A DNA stretch of 64,000 nt, taken from positions 157,238-221,237 of the forward strand of contig MNCI01016352.1 of assembly GCA_015680685.1 (NCBI GenBank), written 5' to 3'. This stretch comes from Gnetum montanum (lineage: Eukaryota; Streptophyta; Gnetopsida; Gnetales; Gnetaceae). Positions 11,430 to 23,540 of this stretch are shown here, piece by piece; position 1 is the first letter of the stretch; every line of letters begins with the position of its first letter. The translations under genes were made by a program, and so were the position numbers. The notes beneath the pieces are model-generated. The model was not told the DNA's origin, did not search any database, and saw nothing but the letters and a program-made list of their open reading frames with translations.

Positions 11430-14400
11430 TGCACAAGCTACAACACACAAGCATTAACATAGCAGAAAGTGACTAATCTGAGATGGCCCTGCATCCGTCT
11501 CAAAAGGCATCTGATCTAAACCGAGCCCGAGGTAGTGCCAGACCTCTTCTTCTGTGATATCCACCCAAAGCCTATTACTTGGTTCAGTGTTTACAGCAGC
11601 TTTCTCCTTTTCAATGGTCATCCATCTTGGTGGTCCTAGAGAAAAGGAGGTAGTGGCAGTCTCACCTATGGGAAGGTCCACTTCCCATTCAAGAGATTCA
11701 GTGACCTTTACCTACTCAAACTTTTTATAGGCCTCAAAAGCATCAATGGCATTTATAAATTCTTTATAGGTAAACGCCTCCACAGAAGCATCCCTGTATA
11801 GCTTACGATAGGTGGCACATTTTAGTTTATACATGTGCTTATGGTTCTTCTAGGACTGCCCCCATTCATGAACCCTGGTGCCATAATCTTTTCAATCTTG
11901 GCTCTTCTAGGCCAACAAGTCCATTTGCATTCATTGTTTTATGATTTCTCGGTTGGCTTCATTGTTCAGTCGCATGATTGTCCAATATCTAGCATAATCT
12001 ATCATAGTCGTGCACCAATTGTTGTCATTAGTATCACGAGCTATGAGGAACTCGTTTCTCGATTTGAGGTCTTCCACCTCGGTGCTCAGATCAACGTTCT
12101 CTCTCTCAGCCTTCTGGACCTGTTTCCATACCTTCTCGTTGACATGCCTACACTCCCACAAGGAGCATGTCGAGTGCAAAGCGCATTTGCTGGCCTCGTC
12201 GTATGCGCGACGAGGCACCTTGGTCACTTCAGGTGGGAATGTAGGCACAACACCGACTTTCAAAGGTTGTGTTGGGTCCCATTTGAGCCGAGAGGCTGTC
12301 ACCATATAAGGAGCATAGTAGTCACGTTAACATAGCAAGGTTAGCAAACTCAAGGCATCTAGCATAGCAACATGAAAGCGCCAAGCATAACTACTTACCC
12401 ACTTTAGGGTCAACCTGTCTAAGGTGGCTGATCATGTCGTCGATGACCCCCTGCATAAATGTGAACTTGTCAGGGGTCTTGGCCCATGGTTTCACATGAA
12501 TCAGAGGGGGCTCTACAACATTAACAATGGTGTTTGTCATACAACTAAATGTGTTAGCAATGACCGAAATGGACTATGATAAGGTGAATATATCGTTAAA
12601 CTCACCAATGTCTAGTTGCAGTTCCCCTCCCTTCTGACTCAAAATGATGGCAGCACCCTTAGCAGAAGTCCCTTCTAAGTCAGTGCAGGCCTTTTCTTTA
12701 TTTGCTGGAGCCTTTTCTTTTGAGGCACCAGCATCCTCTTCATCCATAGGAGACTCCTCTTCGTATGCAAAAATGTCCTCCTCGTCGGTAGGAGGATTTT
12801 CCCTAACAATAAGAGCCCCTTCCTTAGTGATAGAAGCTCTTTCCATCTTAACTAGGGCCCTTTCCTCTGAGACTAGGGCCTCCGTGTCTTTATTTGTTGT
12901 TCCCGTCTTGGGGGCCGACACCTCTTCATCACCTTCTTCCTCTTCTTCTTCTTCCTCTAGCAACCAACAAACATATTTGCATTAGTCCAAAGTAGGTTAG
13001 CTTAAAGTAGGTACTACGCTACGCTATGTTGTCTAGCGTAGCATGTGTTAACAAAGCAAGCGAGGAAGTAGCATAAGCAAAAGCATTTACCAATCGGGGG
13101 TTGTGTCCTGCGTAACTTAAACCATAATCTCTACCCCTCCTCTTCTTCCGTGCAGAGGGTTTCCTCAGCTGAAGGAGGCATCTTTTGCTGCAACTTACTA
13201 GCCACCATTTTAGCAATGAGATGTTTCCCCTGTGATACGCTATTGGAAACAGTAGGGGGTGCCTGTCCTATGCTATCTTGGCCATGAAAGTTGTAGGCTG
13301 CCTGATCCATAGTCGTCATGAAGAATGACTTCCCAATTGCTTTTGGGGGATCTTGGGCTTGGGTGGTCTAGAGAACCTGGCAAATCCACGGCTTGGAAAT
13401 CTGGTTGCGATTCTGCATTATCTAGGCCTGATTCTCATGGACTACCAAAAATTCTATGAAATGCTACAAACAGGCTATGTAAAAGGTGTAATACACATTG
13501 AAATGAGACTCCTGCTTCTTATGGAGCCCCATGATTTCAGTTTGCAAGCCTTTACATAGAAACCTAGCCCAGTTGTAGCTAGCCTTCTATTCCATGACCT
13601 CATGCATTACCCAGGCTTACTCAATCCCAAGGATCTTCCCTTGGAAAAGTAGCTGGGGAAAAGTGTGAGCACGGAAGATAGGGTAAACCTCCTTAGTAGG
13701 CCCTGCCCTAACCTTCTCCCTAGGGATCCCCTTTCGCTCTTTGAGGATCCCTATCCACTCCTTGATGTCTTCCTTCTGAAGGTTTAGCTCTTTTTTGGTC
13801 TTTGACCCTATGAAGATGACATCAGAAGGGACACTAAAAAGGTCCACGAATAGCTGGTCATTGATTTCAATGACCACCCATACACTGTGTACGCATGTGT
13901 GGAAGCGGTCTGCCTTGTCAGAAAAGGAGTGCGCTAGGGAGAGCATCTCAACAATAGGAACACTTGGATTCAGGGCTAGGAACAAAACCATAAGCCCAGA
14001 ATTTCGGATATGCTTAAGGAAGGATTCCGAGGCCACGCTGCATATCCAACATTGGCTTGCATCTACTTTTCCATACTTGAAGTAGATGTTTGCCTCTTGG
14101 ATCCTAGTGGTTATTACTGTCACCTCCTAGGACTTCTTCACCCCTATAGTAATTTACACAAAAATGTTTGGCATAAAAATAAGAAAAAAAATACAAAAAG
14201 TAATGATGACACTCGAGCATGCTATACCTATTGCCTAGCTTACCAGGTTTATATGGTAACGGGAATGGCAGAAGACTAACTAGCATGTCTTTAATGGCAA
14301 TCGGTTTGAAGGGTGCCCATCCCTCATCCAACCAACCAAGCTTCTTTCATCTGCCATAGAGATTGGGATATTGGTCTATATAGGTGTGGTACTCACCCCT

Positions 14401-15712
14401 GCATTGACCTATCACACCTACACACATGTTCTCAACAGAAGAAAATTCCGGCAGGGCCATTTATGCTATGTTTAACACATCCGTATCGCCATGAAGCCCT
14501 TCCACGTTGATGTAAAACCTAGCAACAAAAACATACCATCAACATTTAGCTAGCGTAGAAAAAGTTAAATAATGCAGTGAAAAATGGCTACAAAACTCAC
14601 CTGCTAGCACTGTAGACAGTTCTTGGTGAATTTTGCAAGCACACTCCCATATGACATGCAACAAAAAATGTGTTGTAGAGATGGTAGCAGCTGTACTCAG
14701 GCATATCCTAGATCCAAGCCAAACACCTCAAATTTTTGGGGCGTTGACTAGATCCTTCTCCCTGCCTATTACTGATTTCCCCATTTGTCAAATACCTCAG
14801 AATACCCCGATTTGCCCCAAGCAACAGGGTTGCTATTATGATAGCTACTACTTCCTCCGTTAGGTGTGACCAAACGATCACACTAAAGCATTGGAGGAGG
14901 AATTGTAAGAACTCCTATGCTCCCTCCCTAAACCAAATCGCCTGATCTCCCACACATGTATGGGGAGGAGGAACATTGGCCACTGCTTTGTTCACATAGC
15001 ACAGGACCCCTACAATTTCTAGGACAATTAGAATTGGCCTTGGCACTATCCTGCACAACACAGCAGCAAACGTTAGCATCATGTCCAAGTGCAATACACA
15101 CATAGCGTAGCAAGAACTAGCATTTTAGCAAATAGTGTAGCATAATCTTCTTCCTGCACATAGCGTAGAAAAAAACATGAAGACAATAGCGTAGCGAAAA
15201 TAGCCTAGCATAGCAATGCAGCGATTAACCATAACAAAAGCGATTAACTTCATGCCCTAACAGAACACGTGTCGCATTGCCACATCACGTATTGCCAAAC
15301 CCTATTGAGTGTCCTACGCTATGCCATTTGAAAGTCAAGTAGCCTAAATCATCCAAGTCTCTATGGTAATGACAATTGCAGCAATGGTGGTCTAGGCAAC
15401 CTTGCATGCAACTTTAGCGTAGTGTTTATGCATCTGCCACGGCCAAAATGGCAACAGCGATGGTGTAAAGGCCAAAACAATGATAATGCGATGACAGAAA
15501 ACACAGAAAGCTAAACAAAATCGGAGAAACGAAAATAAGAAAATGAAAGCAATAACAGAAACACGAGGAAATAGAAGAAGCATAGCAGCCTATTGGGTCA
15601 ATGGTGTCTCTTCCCACATCGCGATGCGCGCTTGTGTCACATGTCCTACGGTTTCCTTCACCTTATCAACCTTAGCGAGTGCCAAATGTGTGCGTTCTTT
15701 CTTAGGAGCCAT
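11430..15712 (-). pseudogene. Antisense extra gene inside element A (between protease and reverse transcriptase)
   Basis: Coding character is on the minus strand. Start at 15712 with Met-Ala-Pro-Lys-Lys-Glu-Arg, the same opening as the extra ORFs of B and D. After a stop 40 codons on, coding segments recur at 14915-15103, 13617-14123 (a 168-residue hydrophobic/globular segment resembling the plant transposon-protein domain), 12574-12963 (very acidic, starts with a Glu run), 11931-12305 (coiled coil) and 11454-11681. Gaps between segments hold TAGCGTAGC motifs and may be introns or decayed sequence. Antisense extra genes are known in some Tat-lineage elements, but those I recall lie after pol. 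Function unknown. Confidence 0.55.
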
Positions 15713-15960
15713 CGTCTTGCTTGCTGACTCGTTCTCATTGCTATGTCAAAATCGCCTTGCTCTTTGCTGACAAAATCACTCTACGCTCTGAAATCGCTCT
15801 ATGCTCCGAATGTGAGCTTTGCACTATTATGGTGAGAATAACAAGCTTACGAGAGGTTAATCCCTATTTATAGCCATAATGGTAAAAAGGGGAAACTTGC
15901 CATTCTCTCTCTCCATTTAATGCAGAGGATGCTGTGTAGCATAGCATACTCGCCATGACA
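15713..15960 (-). promoter_or_regulatory. TATA promoter of the antisense gene in element A
   Basis: On the minus strand CTATAAATA (15865-15873) sits 153 bp before the Met start at 15712. It closely resembles the LTR box (ggcTATAAATAggg here, ggctCTATAAATAccc there). About 58 bp further upstream (15931-15948) is TATGCTATGCTACACAGC, the same motif class that fills the LTR U3. Spacing and orientation fit a functional plant promoter; activity is inferred. Confidence 0.55.
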
Positions 15961-16513
15961 TCGGAGCACTATTGGCATTAAAACAGGAAAATCTAGGCAA
16001 AAGATCTTGGCATGATTCAAGCTAACCATTTGCTTTCCCAAAAAACAAATATATATATATATATATGCAACTTTAGCGATCTAAAAAGACCTTAAACTAG
16101 TATCCTTAATCTTCTATGTGTTCATAGTCCACAATGACACTAAACTAGCGGTTTCACATTTTTGAATTAACAATCTTACATTTTTGCACCAATAACTTTC
16201 CATTTTGTATACTAGTGGTTTTGCATTTTATGTCTAGGTAGTTTGCAATGACACTAAACTAACAGCTTTGCATTTATACATCAATTTTGCGTTTTTCAGC
16301 AGTTTTGCATCTTTGCATCTTAACAGTCCACCATGACTTTAAACTAGAAAATTTTAATCTTGCATCATACTATACTAATTACCACTCATTGTTGTTTTGC
16401 AAATTTTCACTATACATGATTACTACCAATAGGTATCTCTTAACGAAACTTTCATTTCATTTTGGCAAGTTGAGTGAAAATGGAAATCCATCATGATCTC
16501 TCTTCTCCTTTAG
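15961..16513. other. Spacer before reverse transcriptase in element A
   Basis: AT-rich, with an (AT)n run at 16050-16066 and scattered short repeats (gacactaaacta, tttgcat). It ends in a pyrimidine-rich run and AG at 16512-16513 that could act as a 3' splice site joining gag-pro to pol, as introns between protease and reverse transcriptase do in Ogre elements. No donor could be chosen with confidence. Confidence 0.35.
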
Positions 16514-18150
16514 CTTTAGTAGGTCCACATGGCAAGCTCACGAGACAACTGAACCCAGATCTAATAGACTGGGAACCACCCTCAGTTAGCACCATGGCAT
16601 CCTTAGAAACATCCCCAGACTAGCCTGAGCACCTGGTCCGAACCCTAGATTTAGAGGTCGAGGATGTAACTAAGGACCCTCTCATCGAGACGCCTGTGAC
16701 CACATCCAGGGGGAAGCAAGAACGTTAAAACTTAGTTCCCTCCTAGATTTGTAGATGCACAAAGATGTAGCCAAGATTCTGTAAGACAACATTGAATTTT
16801 TTGCATGGTCATACAACAACATGCCGGGTTTAGATCCGAGGCTGATACAACACAACATTGTCTTAGACCCCTGCATGAAAGAAATCAAGGAGAAGGCTCG
16901 TAAGGGTAAACCAGAGATCGCACTAGTCGTATGAGATGAAATCACCAAGCTATATCATGCTGGTTTCATCCGTGTAGTTGATTACTCGGAATGGGTGTCC
17001 AATATCATTGTAGTTTCTAAGAAAATGGGAAGAATACAAATCTGTATAAACTTTTGAGATCTGAACAAGGCAACGATCAAAGATGATTTTCCACTTTCGA
17101 GCATTCATGAACTCATTAACACTACAGTTGGTCATGCTCTGTTATCCTTCATGGATGGTTTCTCCGGCTACAACCAAATTTGCATTAACCTAGAGCATCA
17201 GTTAACAAAAGCCTTCATAACCCCACAGGGTACCTTTTGTTACACTATGATGCCTTTTGGGCTCAAGAACACCGGAGTGACCTACCAGCGAGCCATGACT
17301 TACATCTTTAGTGACTACATATTAGAAATGTTAAACGACTACGTGGATGATATAGCCATTAAGTCCAAAGAAGTCGTTGATCACCCACATGATCTAAGGG
17401 TAGTCCTCAAGTGTTTTCAAATGCACGATTTGCATTTCAATCCTAAGAAGTATATCTTTGGGGTGAGAACCGAACACATGTTAGGGTTTGTGGTATTGGA
17501 GTCCGGAATATGGGTGGACCCTGACAAGGTTAAGGCCATCATCAACCTGGCACCTCCTACAAACCTTAAAGAATTGCGTGGATTACAAGGTAGGGTACAG
17601 TTCATTCGAAGGTTTATAGCAAAGTTAATTGACAAGTTACACCCCATGCAACATCTTCTAAAGAAAGGGGTTAACTTCGAATGGACAACTAAGTGCCAAC
17701 AAGCCTTCGATGACCTAAAGGAAGAGCTTTTGCACCTCCCAACTATTTACCCACCACAGAGGGATAAGCCTTTCTTCATCTACCTTGCCACCTCTGACAC
17801 ATCTATTGCAGCACTGTTATGTTAGAAATGAGATGATCGATTTGAGATACTAGTGTACTATCCGATTCATGCATTGATAGTGTATGAAGCAAAATACAAC
17901 GAGGTGGAGAGAAATTGCCTTGCCTTAGTATTTAGATTAAAAAAGTGAAGGCATTACCTATTTTGTAGCAAAATTAACATTATTTGCAAAAGCAACATAC
18001 TCCGGGCTATCACAAATAACCTGTATGAAAGTACTAGGATAGATCGATGGAAAGCAGTAACTACAAAATTTGATTTGCATTATGTGAGCCAATCATCGAC
18101 GAAAGGCCAAGCCATAGTGATGCAACTTACGGCCTCACCTGTCGACAACT
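16514..18150 (+). pseudogene. Reverse transcriptase and RNase H of element A
   Basis: From about 16780 the frame reads FAWSYNNMPGLDP, then YSEWVSNIIVVSKK, DLNKATIKDDFPLSSI, MDGFSGYNQI (17151), MPFGLKNTGVTYQRAM and the catalytic NDYVDDI (17336-17356). The connection and RNase H follow: LHPMQHLLKKGVNFEWT, FFIYLATSDTSIAALL, then VERNCLALVFRLKK near 17905-17945. Stops at about 16934, 17056, 17823 and 17946 and others break the frame. The conserved aspartates of YVDD are intact although the gene as a whole is dead. Confidence 0.85.
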
Positions 18151-18775
18151 AGGCAACCATAGATCCCAAATTTCCAAATGAGCATGCTAGTGCTATCAAC
18201 ATCGTCCCATCGCACCTTGAAGCTACTTTACACTTCGACGATGCCTCGACCATGCGAGGAGGTATTGTAGCTTCCATCATTATGTTCCCCTCTGGGGAAA
18301 TGCATTCTTTTGCTTATTGTTTTGCATTCCCTTGCACAAAAAACATGGCAGAGTACGAGGGGCTACTCAGAGGCCTTTTAGCTACCCAAACACTACACAT
18401 ACAACACCTGGCTATTCGTGGAGATTCACAACTAGTTGTGAATCAAATCACCAAGGTCTATGCTTGCAAAGCAACACACCTGCAATCCTACTGTGACCTA
18501 GAAAAAAGCCTACTTAGACAGTTTGCAACTACAGATGTGTAACATGTGCCATGCAATGAGAACACCGTAACAGATGCCTTAGCCACCCTAGCACTAAATA
18601 TTCCACCACACTTGTTTGCAAGTTTTCCAACCTTGATTACTGAGTGCACTGAGCCTATCACTCAAACAGTACATGTAGCCTCTGTTAACATTGCGGATAC
18701 CCAAGAGTGGTACGCCAACATTAAAGCCTACCTGCAACACGGCGAACCCCTAAGTGGATTGACATTTGCCTAGAG
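18151..18775 (+). pseudogene. Second, archaeal-type RNase H of element A
   Basis: Distinct from the first RNase H. It has LHFDDAST near 18230, the signature NMAEYEGLLRGLLA (18342-18385), IRGDSQLVVNQI (18413-18450) and a C-terminal N.VTDALATLAL (18563-18595). The D/E/D catalytic pattern is visible, though the usual first DGS is DDAS. A second RNase H of this type between pol RNase H and integrase is the hallmark of the Tat branch and helps tell A apart from B, C and D, in which I do not see it. Confidence 0.75.
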
Positions 18776-19949
18776 GGATGCAATCTGTAAGCATGCTCAG
18801 CAATATGTGCTCATGGGAGACAACACCCTATGCAAACGATCCTATGACAGAATATTACCGACATACATAAATGAGGGGCAAGCGCAGAAGGTTGTCAATG
18901 AAGTACACGAAGGATTATATGGTGGACACATAGCACCTAGGGCTATGGCGGCAAAAATCAGACGTCTAGGGTACTACTAGCCTCACATGGAGCGTGATTG
19001 CCTGGCAAAAGTCAAGACGTGTGAAACGTGCCAAAGATATGCAAATCTCATACATGTTTCACCTACAGAGCTGCACCCGACGTAGATCACATGGCCTTTC
19101 CAGCGATGGGGACTAGACCTCATAGGGCCTATCACGCCTAATTCTTCCACATGGCATAGCTTCATCATCACAGCCACCGAGTATTTTACCAAGTGGGTGG
19201 AAGTTATTCCCTTGAGAAAAACTACATCTCAGCAGATTTGCCACTTCATCTTGGATAACATCGTGACAAGGTTTGGACTTCTGATGATTATTGTGACCAA
19301 CAACGGGCCACAGTTCAGTAGTGTGGAAACCTAAACCTTTTGTAGCAATCTTGACATCAAGCATTCATTCTTCTCACCATACTACCCACAGGCGAACGGA
19401 CAAGTAGAGGCTACAAATAAGTCCATCATCAACTTGCTAAAAAGGATGCTCAACAACAATAAGAGGCAATGGCATGAGCAAATCCTCTTTGTGCTGTGGG
19501 CTTACAGGACGACATGTAGGACTATGACAGGTAAGACACCTTATAGTCTTATTTATGGATCTGAAGTAGTGCTACCTCTTGAGTTACAGGTACCATCACT
19601 CCGGATGATCCTATCCAATGTCGTAAGTGAAGCCCAGAACAATGAGTCGCAGATCATCGATCTCGACTCGATAGAGGAGGAGAGTGTGCAAACACTGGGT
19701 CGAATAAAGCACTATCAAAAAAAGCAATGGAAAAAACATCATGCAAATCCACATCAACAACTAATACAAAAGGGAGACCTTGTTCTCAAGGCTATCCATG
19801 AGCATATGAACAAATTCTCAACCAACTGGGAAGGTCCATACATGATCACAAAAGCCTTTGGGAATGGAGCCTTCAAGTTGGCAGACATGGATGGTAATGA
19901 GTTTGCAAACCCAGTGAATCACTTGTACCTCAAGCTATACTACATCTAG
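18776..19949 (+). pseudogene. Integrase of element A
   Basis: The HHCC zinc-binding domain reads HEGLYGGH then CETCQRY (near 18905-19040). The catalytic core has WGLDLIGPI (about 19105-19132), VTNNGPQFSS (about 19295-19320) and PQANGQVEATNK (about 19387-19422). In the second motif the essential Asp of DNG is Asn, a G-to-A change. The C-terminal half, 19434-19949, is an open 171 codons with WAYRTTCRTMTGKTPYSLIYG, a GPY-type WEGPYMITKAFGNGAFKL and the ending NHLYLKLYY. No chromodomain is seen. Confidence 0.85.
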
Positions 19950-21691
19950 ATGCATGAAGCAGATAAGCAAACGTCTGCTACGACGTAAAACTGGCAAAGG
20001 TGAACAAACATCAGTTACGATGTTAAACTGGCACAACTTCACCGACACCTACTATGATGTTAAATTGGCAAAGCTTGTCTACTACAATGTAAAACTGGCA
20101 CAGACAGTCTGCTATGATGTTAAATTGGCACAGACGGTCTACTAGGACCTTAAACTAGTTCATCCATCATCCGCTACAACGAGAAAAACTAGCATAGTAG
20201 TCTGCTAGGACCTTAAACCAGCACAACATCATTCTGATAAGACCTTAAACTAGCACAGTGATCTGTTGGGACCCTAAACCAGTACATGGTCTACCAAGAC
20301 CTTAAACTAGGTTCGCGGCACATCCTTAGCATGCATCTACACCAATACACATCAAGCAAGCGTGCACAATGCTGAAATGGGATGGGACATTGCAGTTCCA
20401 GAATGTAGTTCACGATGCGATGAACACACATGATTTGGAACATATGCAACACCACTGTTGTTGGCATCTTGGTGATCCTCCAGAGATGTCATATGACATC
20501 TGACTAACTCTCCAGACCTACCATCACTACGGCCCATCGCCTTGATAGTAGTTCCTTGGTTAGTGCCTACTGTTGGAGTTCCAGCAGTATTGTGGCCCAG
20601 CCACAATATTGTTACCCTCCAGCCCCCTACCAACGCCTAAGCTCAAATGACATTCAGCCATGGGGTAGCCAATCCCACAGCTAAACTGAGAATGTATGCC
20701 TTCAGTAGGGGTTCCTGAGCATCTGCATTCATAGTAACTCCTAGCGTTCTCAGTGCTAACCTGTCCACACCGATGCTGCCCAAGTCGTTGTTGGCTTTCC
20801 TACTTTGGACATCGCACACTAACAAAGATGTTCAGAGCTTCAACAATGTATGCGGTGAGCACGGACTTTGCCTTTGTTTTGCATCATGGTTGTTTCTCCT
20901 GGTTTTCTTTTTGTTGTGTTTGTAGGATTTGTATCAGGGAGATGCTACTTAGAGGTGCGCTTCGCCATAGAAGCAGGACCCTACATCGTTCTAAGACGTT
21001 CGTCTTGACTAGCTTAGCTACTTTAAAGTGCACATCCTATTCCTCCCCTTTATTTTCCTTATCTCACTTCTCATACTCATGATCCACTCTCTCCTCACTT
21101 TCAAAAGCTTTTCCTGACGTTTATCAAGCACTCCCATATGCTCAACAGCAAAGTCCATGATGCGCATAACACAGCTCGCCACATGGAAAGCATCTATAGG
21201 CAGGTTAAAGCCCTATGTGGATGTAACACAACTCATCCTAGAAAAGGAACACCCATCCTACGATCATCAAGTTATTCACAAATGTAAAAGGAAAAATCGC
21301 AAAGGCAAAAGCGTAATAGAGCAAAAGCTCACGCACAAAAAAAAAATAAAGCGTGCCTAAAATAAATGGCACATAAGCTGTTTTGCACATCCTCTCTCCC
21401 TAAGCATTCCGATGAGAGGTCTAAGGTCAGCAAAAGAAAAGATGACCATGCAAACAACTCCCTCATGAGCACTCTGACAAGGGACCCTGCCAAATTTCAT
21501 CTTTACCCTTTTCCTGAACCTCCTCCCTCCCTGCTTAAACCTTCCCTTTTCCCATGTAACCAATGAAACACTCTCAAAGTACAGCTAAGCGACATCTTGG
21601 CGATCACTGAAGAGCAATGTTAGCATTTTATCTTCTGTGGTATTTCGTATTCTTTGTCGACATCTCTCAGGTCCATCCTCTAGACATCGAC
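19950..21691 (+). other. 3' untranslated region of element A, between integrase and PPT
   Basis: Contains the minisatellite at 20028-20320 and then about 1.37 kb (20321-21691) in which I find no supported gene. Several short frames exist on both strands but have no recognisable domain and overlap each other. Confidence 0.5.
20028..20320 (+). repeat. Minisatellite in the 3' UTR of element A
   Basis: About nine head-to-tail units of 28-32 bp. Early units read ctactatgatgttaaattggca and ctgctatgatgttaaattggca with a cagacagt-type tail; later units drift to ctactaggaccttaaactag. Unit-to-unit drift is directional from left to right. Such arrays are common in the 3' UTR of Tat-type elements. Confidence 0.75.
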
Positions 21692-21704
21692 AAAGAGGGG
21701 CCAA
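21692..21704 (+). other. Polypurine tract of element A
   Basis: AAAGAGGGGCCAA lies immediately before the 3' LTR start TGAAACACCC. It is the usual primer for plus-strand DNA synthesis. Confidence 0.75.
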
Positions 21705-23535
21705 TGAAACACCCTAAATTTTCAAGGCATTCTTGCTTCACCAGGTTTGCGCAGTTCAGGCAGCATCATGTCACTTCGACAAGAAATGAATGCTCTGCGC
21801 TTAGGTTATCCAGTTTGGTAAATTTTCTAGCTGGGTAATTCATCCAGCTGATAGCCTACTTAGAAACAATGCAGAGATTTTTCGACGTTGCTCAAGATGC
21901 ATGAAACAGTTTGACAAGTTTTCTAGTCAAGGAGTTTGCTATGCTACGCTACACTATGTAGTGTAGCAGGCTTCGAGAGACAGTTGTTTGGGCAATCAAC
22001 TAGAAATTTATTGCAAGACAAGTTGCTATGCTATGCTATGCTACACAATGTAGCACAAGTGTAGTGAGATCAAGATAGGGAGGCTCAACTTACTTAGTGA
22101 TTTCAATTACACTTAGTTAGCACCTCTGGTCTTCAAAACCAGTTGCTTCACTCAGCTTTGCGTCCTTTAGCAAGGTTCCTCTCATTAGAAAAGTAGTATA
22201 TCAAGCCAAAAGCAGGCCATGTTGGCTGCTACACTACGTGGCATAGCACAACGTAGCAACTTTGCGGAAGCCCCGAAAGGCATCTCAAAGTGCAGGATTA
22301 GCAAGTTCGCAAGTTTTGCATTGAAAAAAAGCAAAGGTTGCAGATTGTTAGCATTTCTATGATTAAGGCCAGCTGCTACACTATGCTATGCTATGTATCA
22401 TAGCATAGCATACAAAATACACAATATTAGTCAGAGCACTTCAAAGGCTTCCAACATATGCAATAGGCCTCGACGCAAGTTTCTACCTCAAATTAGTGGC
22501 TACGCTATGCTATGCTACATAGTGTAGCACAGCGTAACAAGATGCTACACTACGCCAACATGTTACGCTCCAAAGCGTAGTACAGCATAGCAAGTAGCTG
22601 CGCTACATCAATGTATCTCTTTGCATAGCAAGCTGCTACGTTACGTCCACATGCTACACTACAAAGCATAGCACAACGTAGTAGGCAACTATGCTACATC
22701 AACACACTTCACCTATTTGCATCATTGGCACACATCTCCAAATTTTGATAGTGTAATTACAACATGGTAGGCTCGTCAATCAGCCCTGCATTTCCATACA
22801 GCATAGACACATCAACATGGGCCCCAGACACGTGGCATCCAAACTGCATCTTTCGCGTGCTCTTGGCTCTATAAATACCCCGATGAGCAATGCTCAAAGG
22901 GTTGGTTGGAAAATTATTTGGCTAGTAACCAAAAAAGTCGGTTGGCAAAAATTAGTAAGTTGACAATTTAGCATTTTCGCAAGTTGGCAGACTAGCAATC
23001 TGGAGCACTGTAAACATTTTACATGGCATTGCAAATAGTGAGCACTCTCGTTTGGCATTCTTCTTTACTCTTTCCCATTATCTTTGTAGCATTTTGCATT
23101 GTTAACTCCTAAGTCTGTGTTCAAGCATACAGTTGTCTTGCTTTGAAATTCTTGGTTACTTTTTGGATCTCTGCACTTCCTAGCATCGCGTAACCGATTG
23201 TATCCATCTAGACAGAGTGAAGTCATAATCTTTAAGAAGTGCATTTTCCTAACTGCATATTGCTTTTCTTTCTTGCTTGTCATCGCATTTTACATCAGTT
23301 TCCACCATTTGGCATTTAAAGATTACTATTTTTACGCTATAAGTCTTTCTTTCAATTCATGCGTTTGCAAAAGGTCATAGAAACACTGACTAAGTCCCTG
23401 TATGATTAACCAAACCGTTTAAGGTGCCCTGCTTCCGTTTTATCCAGCACGGCCCTCACACAGATCCAAGGTTAAGACTATGACAACTGATGACCTCTTG
23501 GTGTTTTCTAGCCATCAACATTTTTGATCGCTACA
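21705..23535 (+). repeat. 3' LTR of element A
   Basis: Matches the 5' LTR along its full length, with the same TAGCGTAGC arrays (about 21945-22700), G-box (22829-22834) and TATA (22869-22877). It ends CGCTACA, followed by the AGTTC target duplication. Differences from the 5' LTR are mostly transitions and small indels in the TAGC arrays. Confidence 0.92.
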
Positions 23536-23540
23536 AGTTC
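23536..23540. repeat. Target-site duplication of element A, right copy (AGTTC)
   Basis: Identical to 4843-4847. Confidence 0.9.

Larger units (their letters stand above)
4848..23535 (+). mobile_element. Element A: full-length Tat-like Ty3/gypsy LTR retrotransposon (18.7 kb)
   Basis: Both LTRs (1806 and 1831 bp), a PBS, a PPT and a 5-bp target duplication define it. The order on the plus strand is gag, protease, a 5.6-kb region holding an antisense gene, reverse transcriptase (YVDD), RNase H, an archaeal-type second RNase H, and integrase. The second RNase H and the FAWSY-type start of the reverse transcriptase segment point to the Tat/Ogre branch. Every domain has stops, and the two LTRs differ at roughly one base in ten by eye, mostly transitions, so it is an old, inactive insertion into element B. 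Confidence 0.9.

Noticed and set aside
12644-12985. Plus-strand Ser-rich frame of 113 codons
   Set aside because: It is the shadow of the Glu-rich antisense segment (12574-12963); Ser-rich runs arise from reading acidic codons on the other strand.
15392-15583. Membrane-like 63-residue frame continuing the antisense gene after its first stop
   Set aside because: Lies behind an in-frame TAG, has very hydrophobic low-complexity character, and is more likely intron or decayed sequence than a real membrane protein.
20028-20320. CRISPR-like array
   Set aside because: Units are contiguous and drifting with no unique spacers; this is a minisatellite in a plant retroelement.
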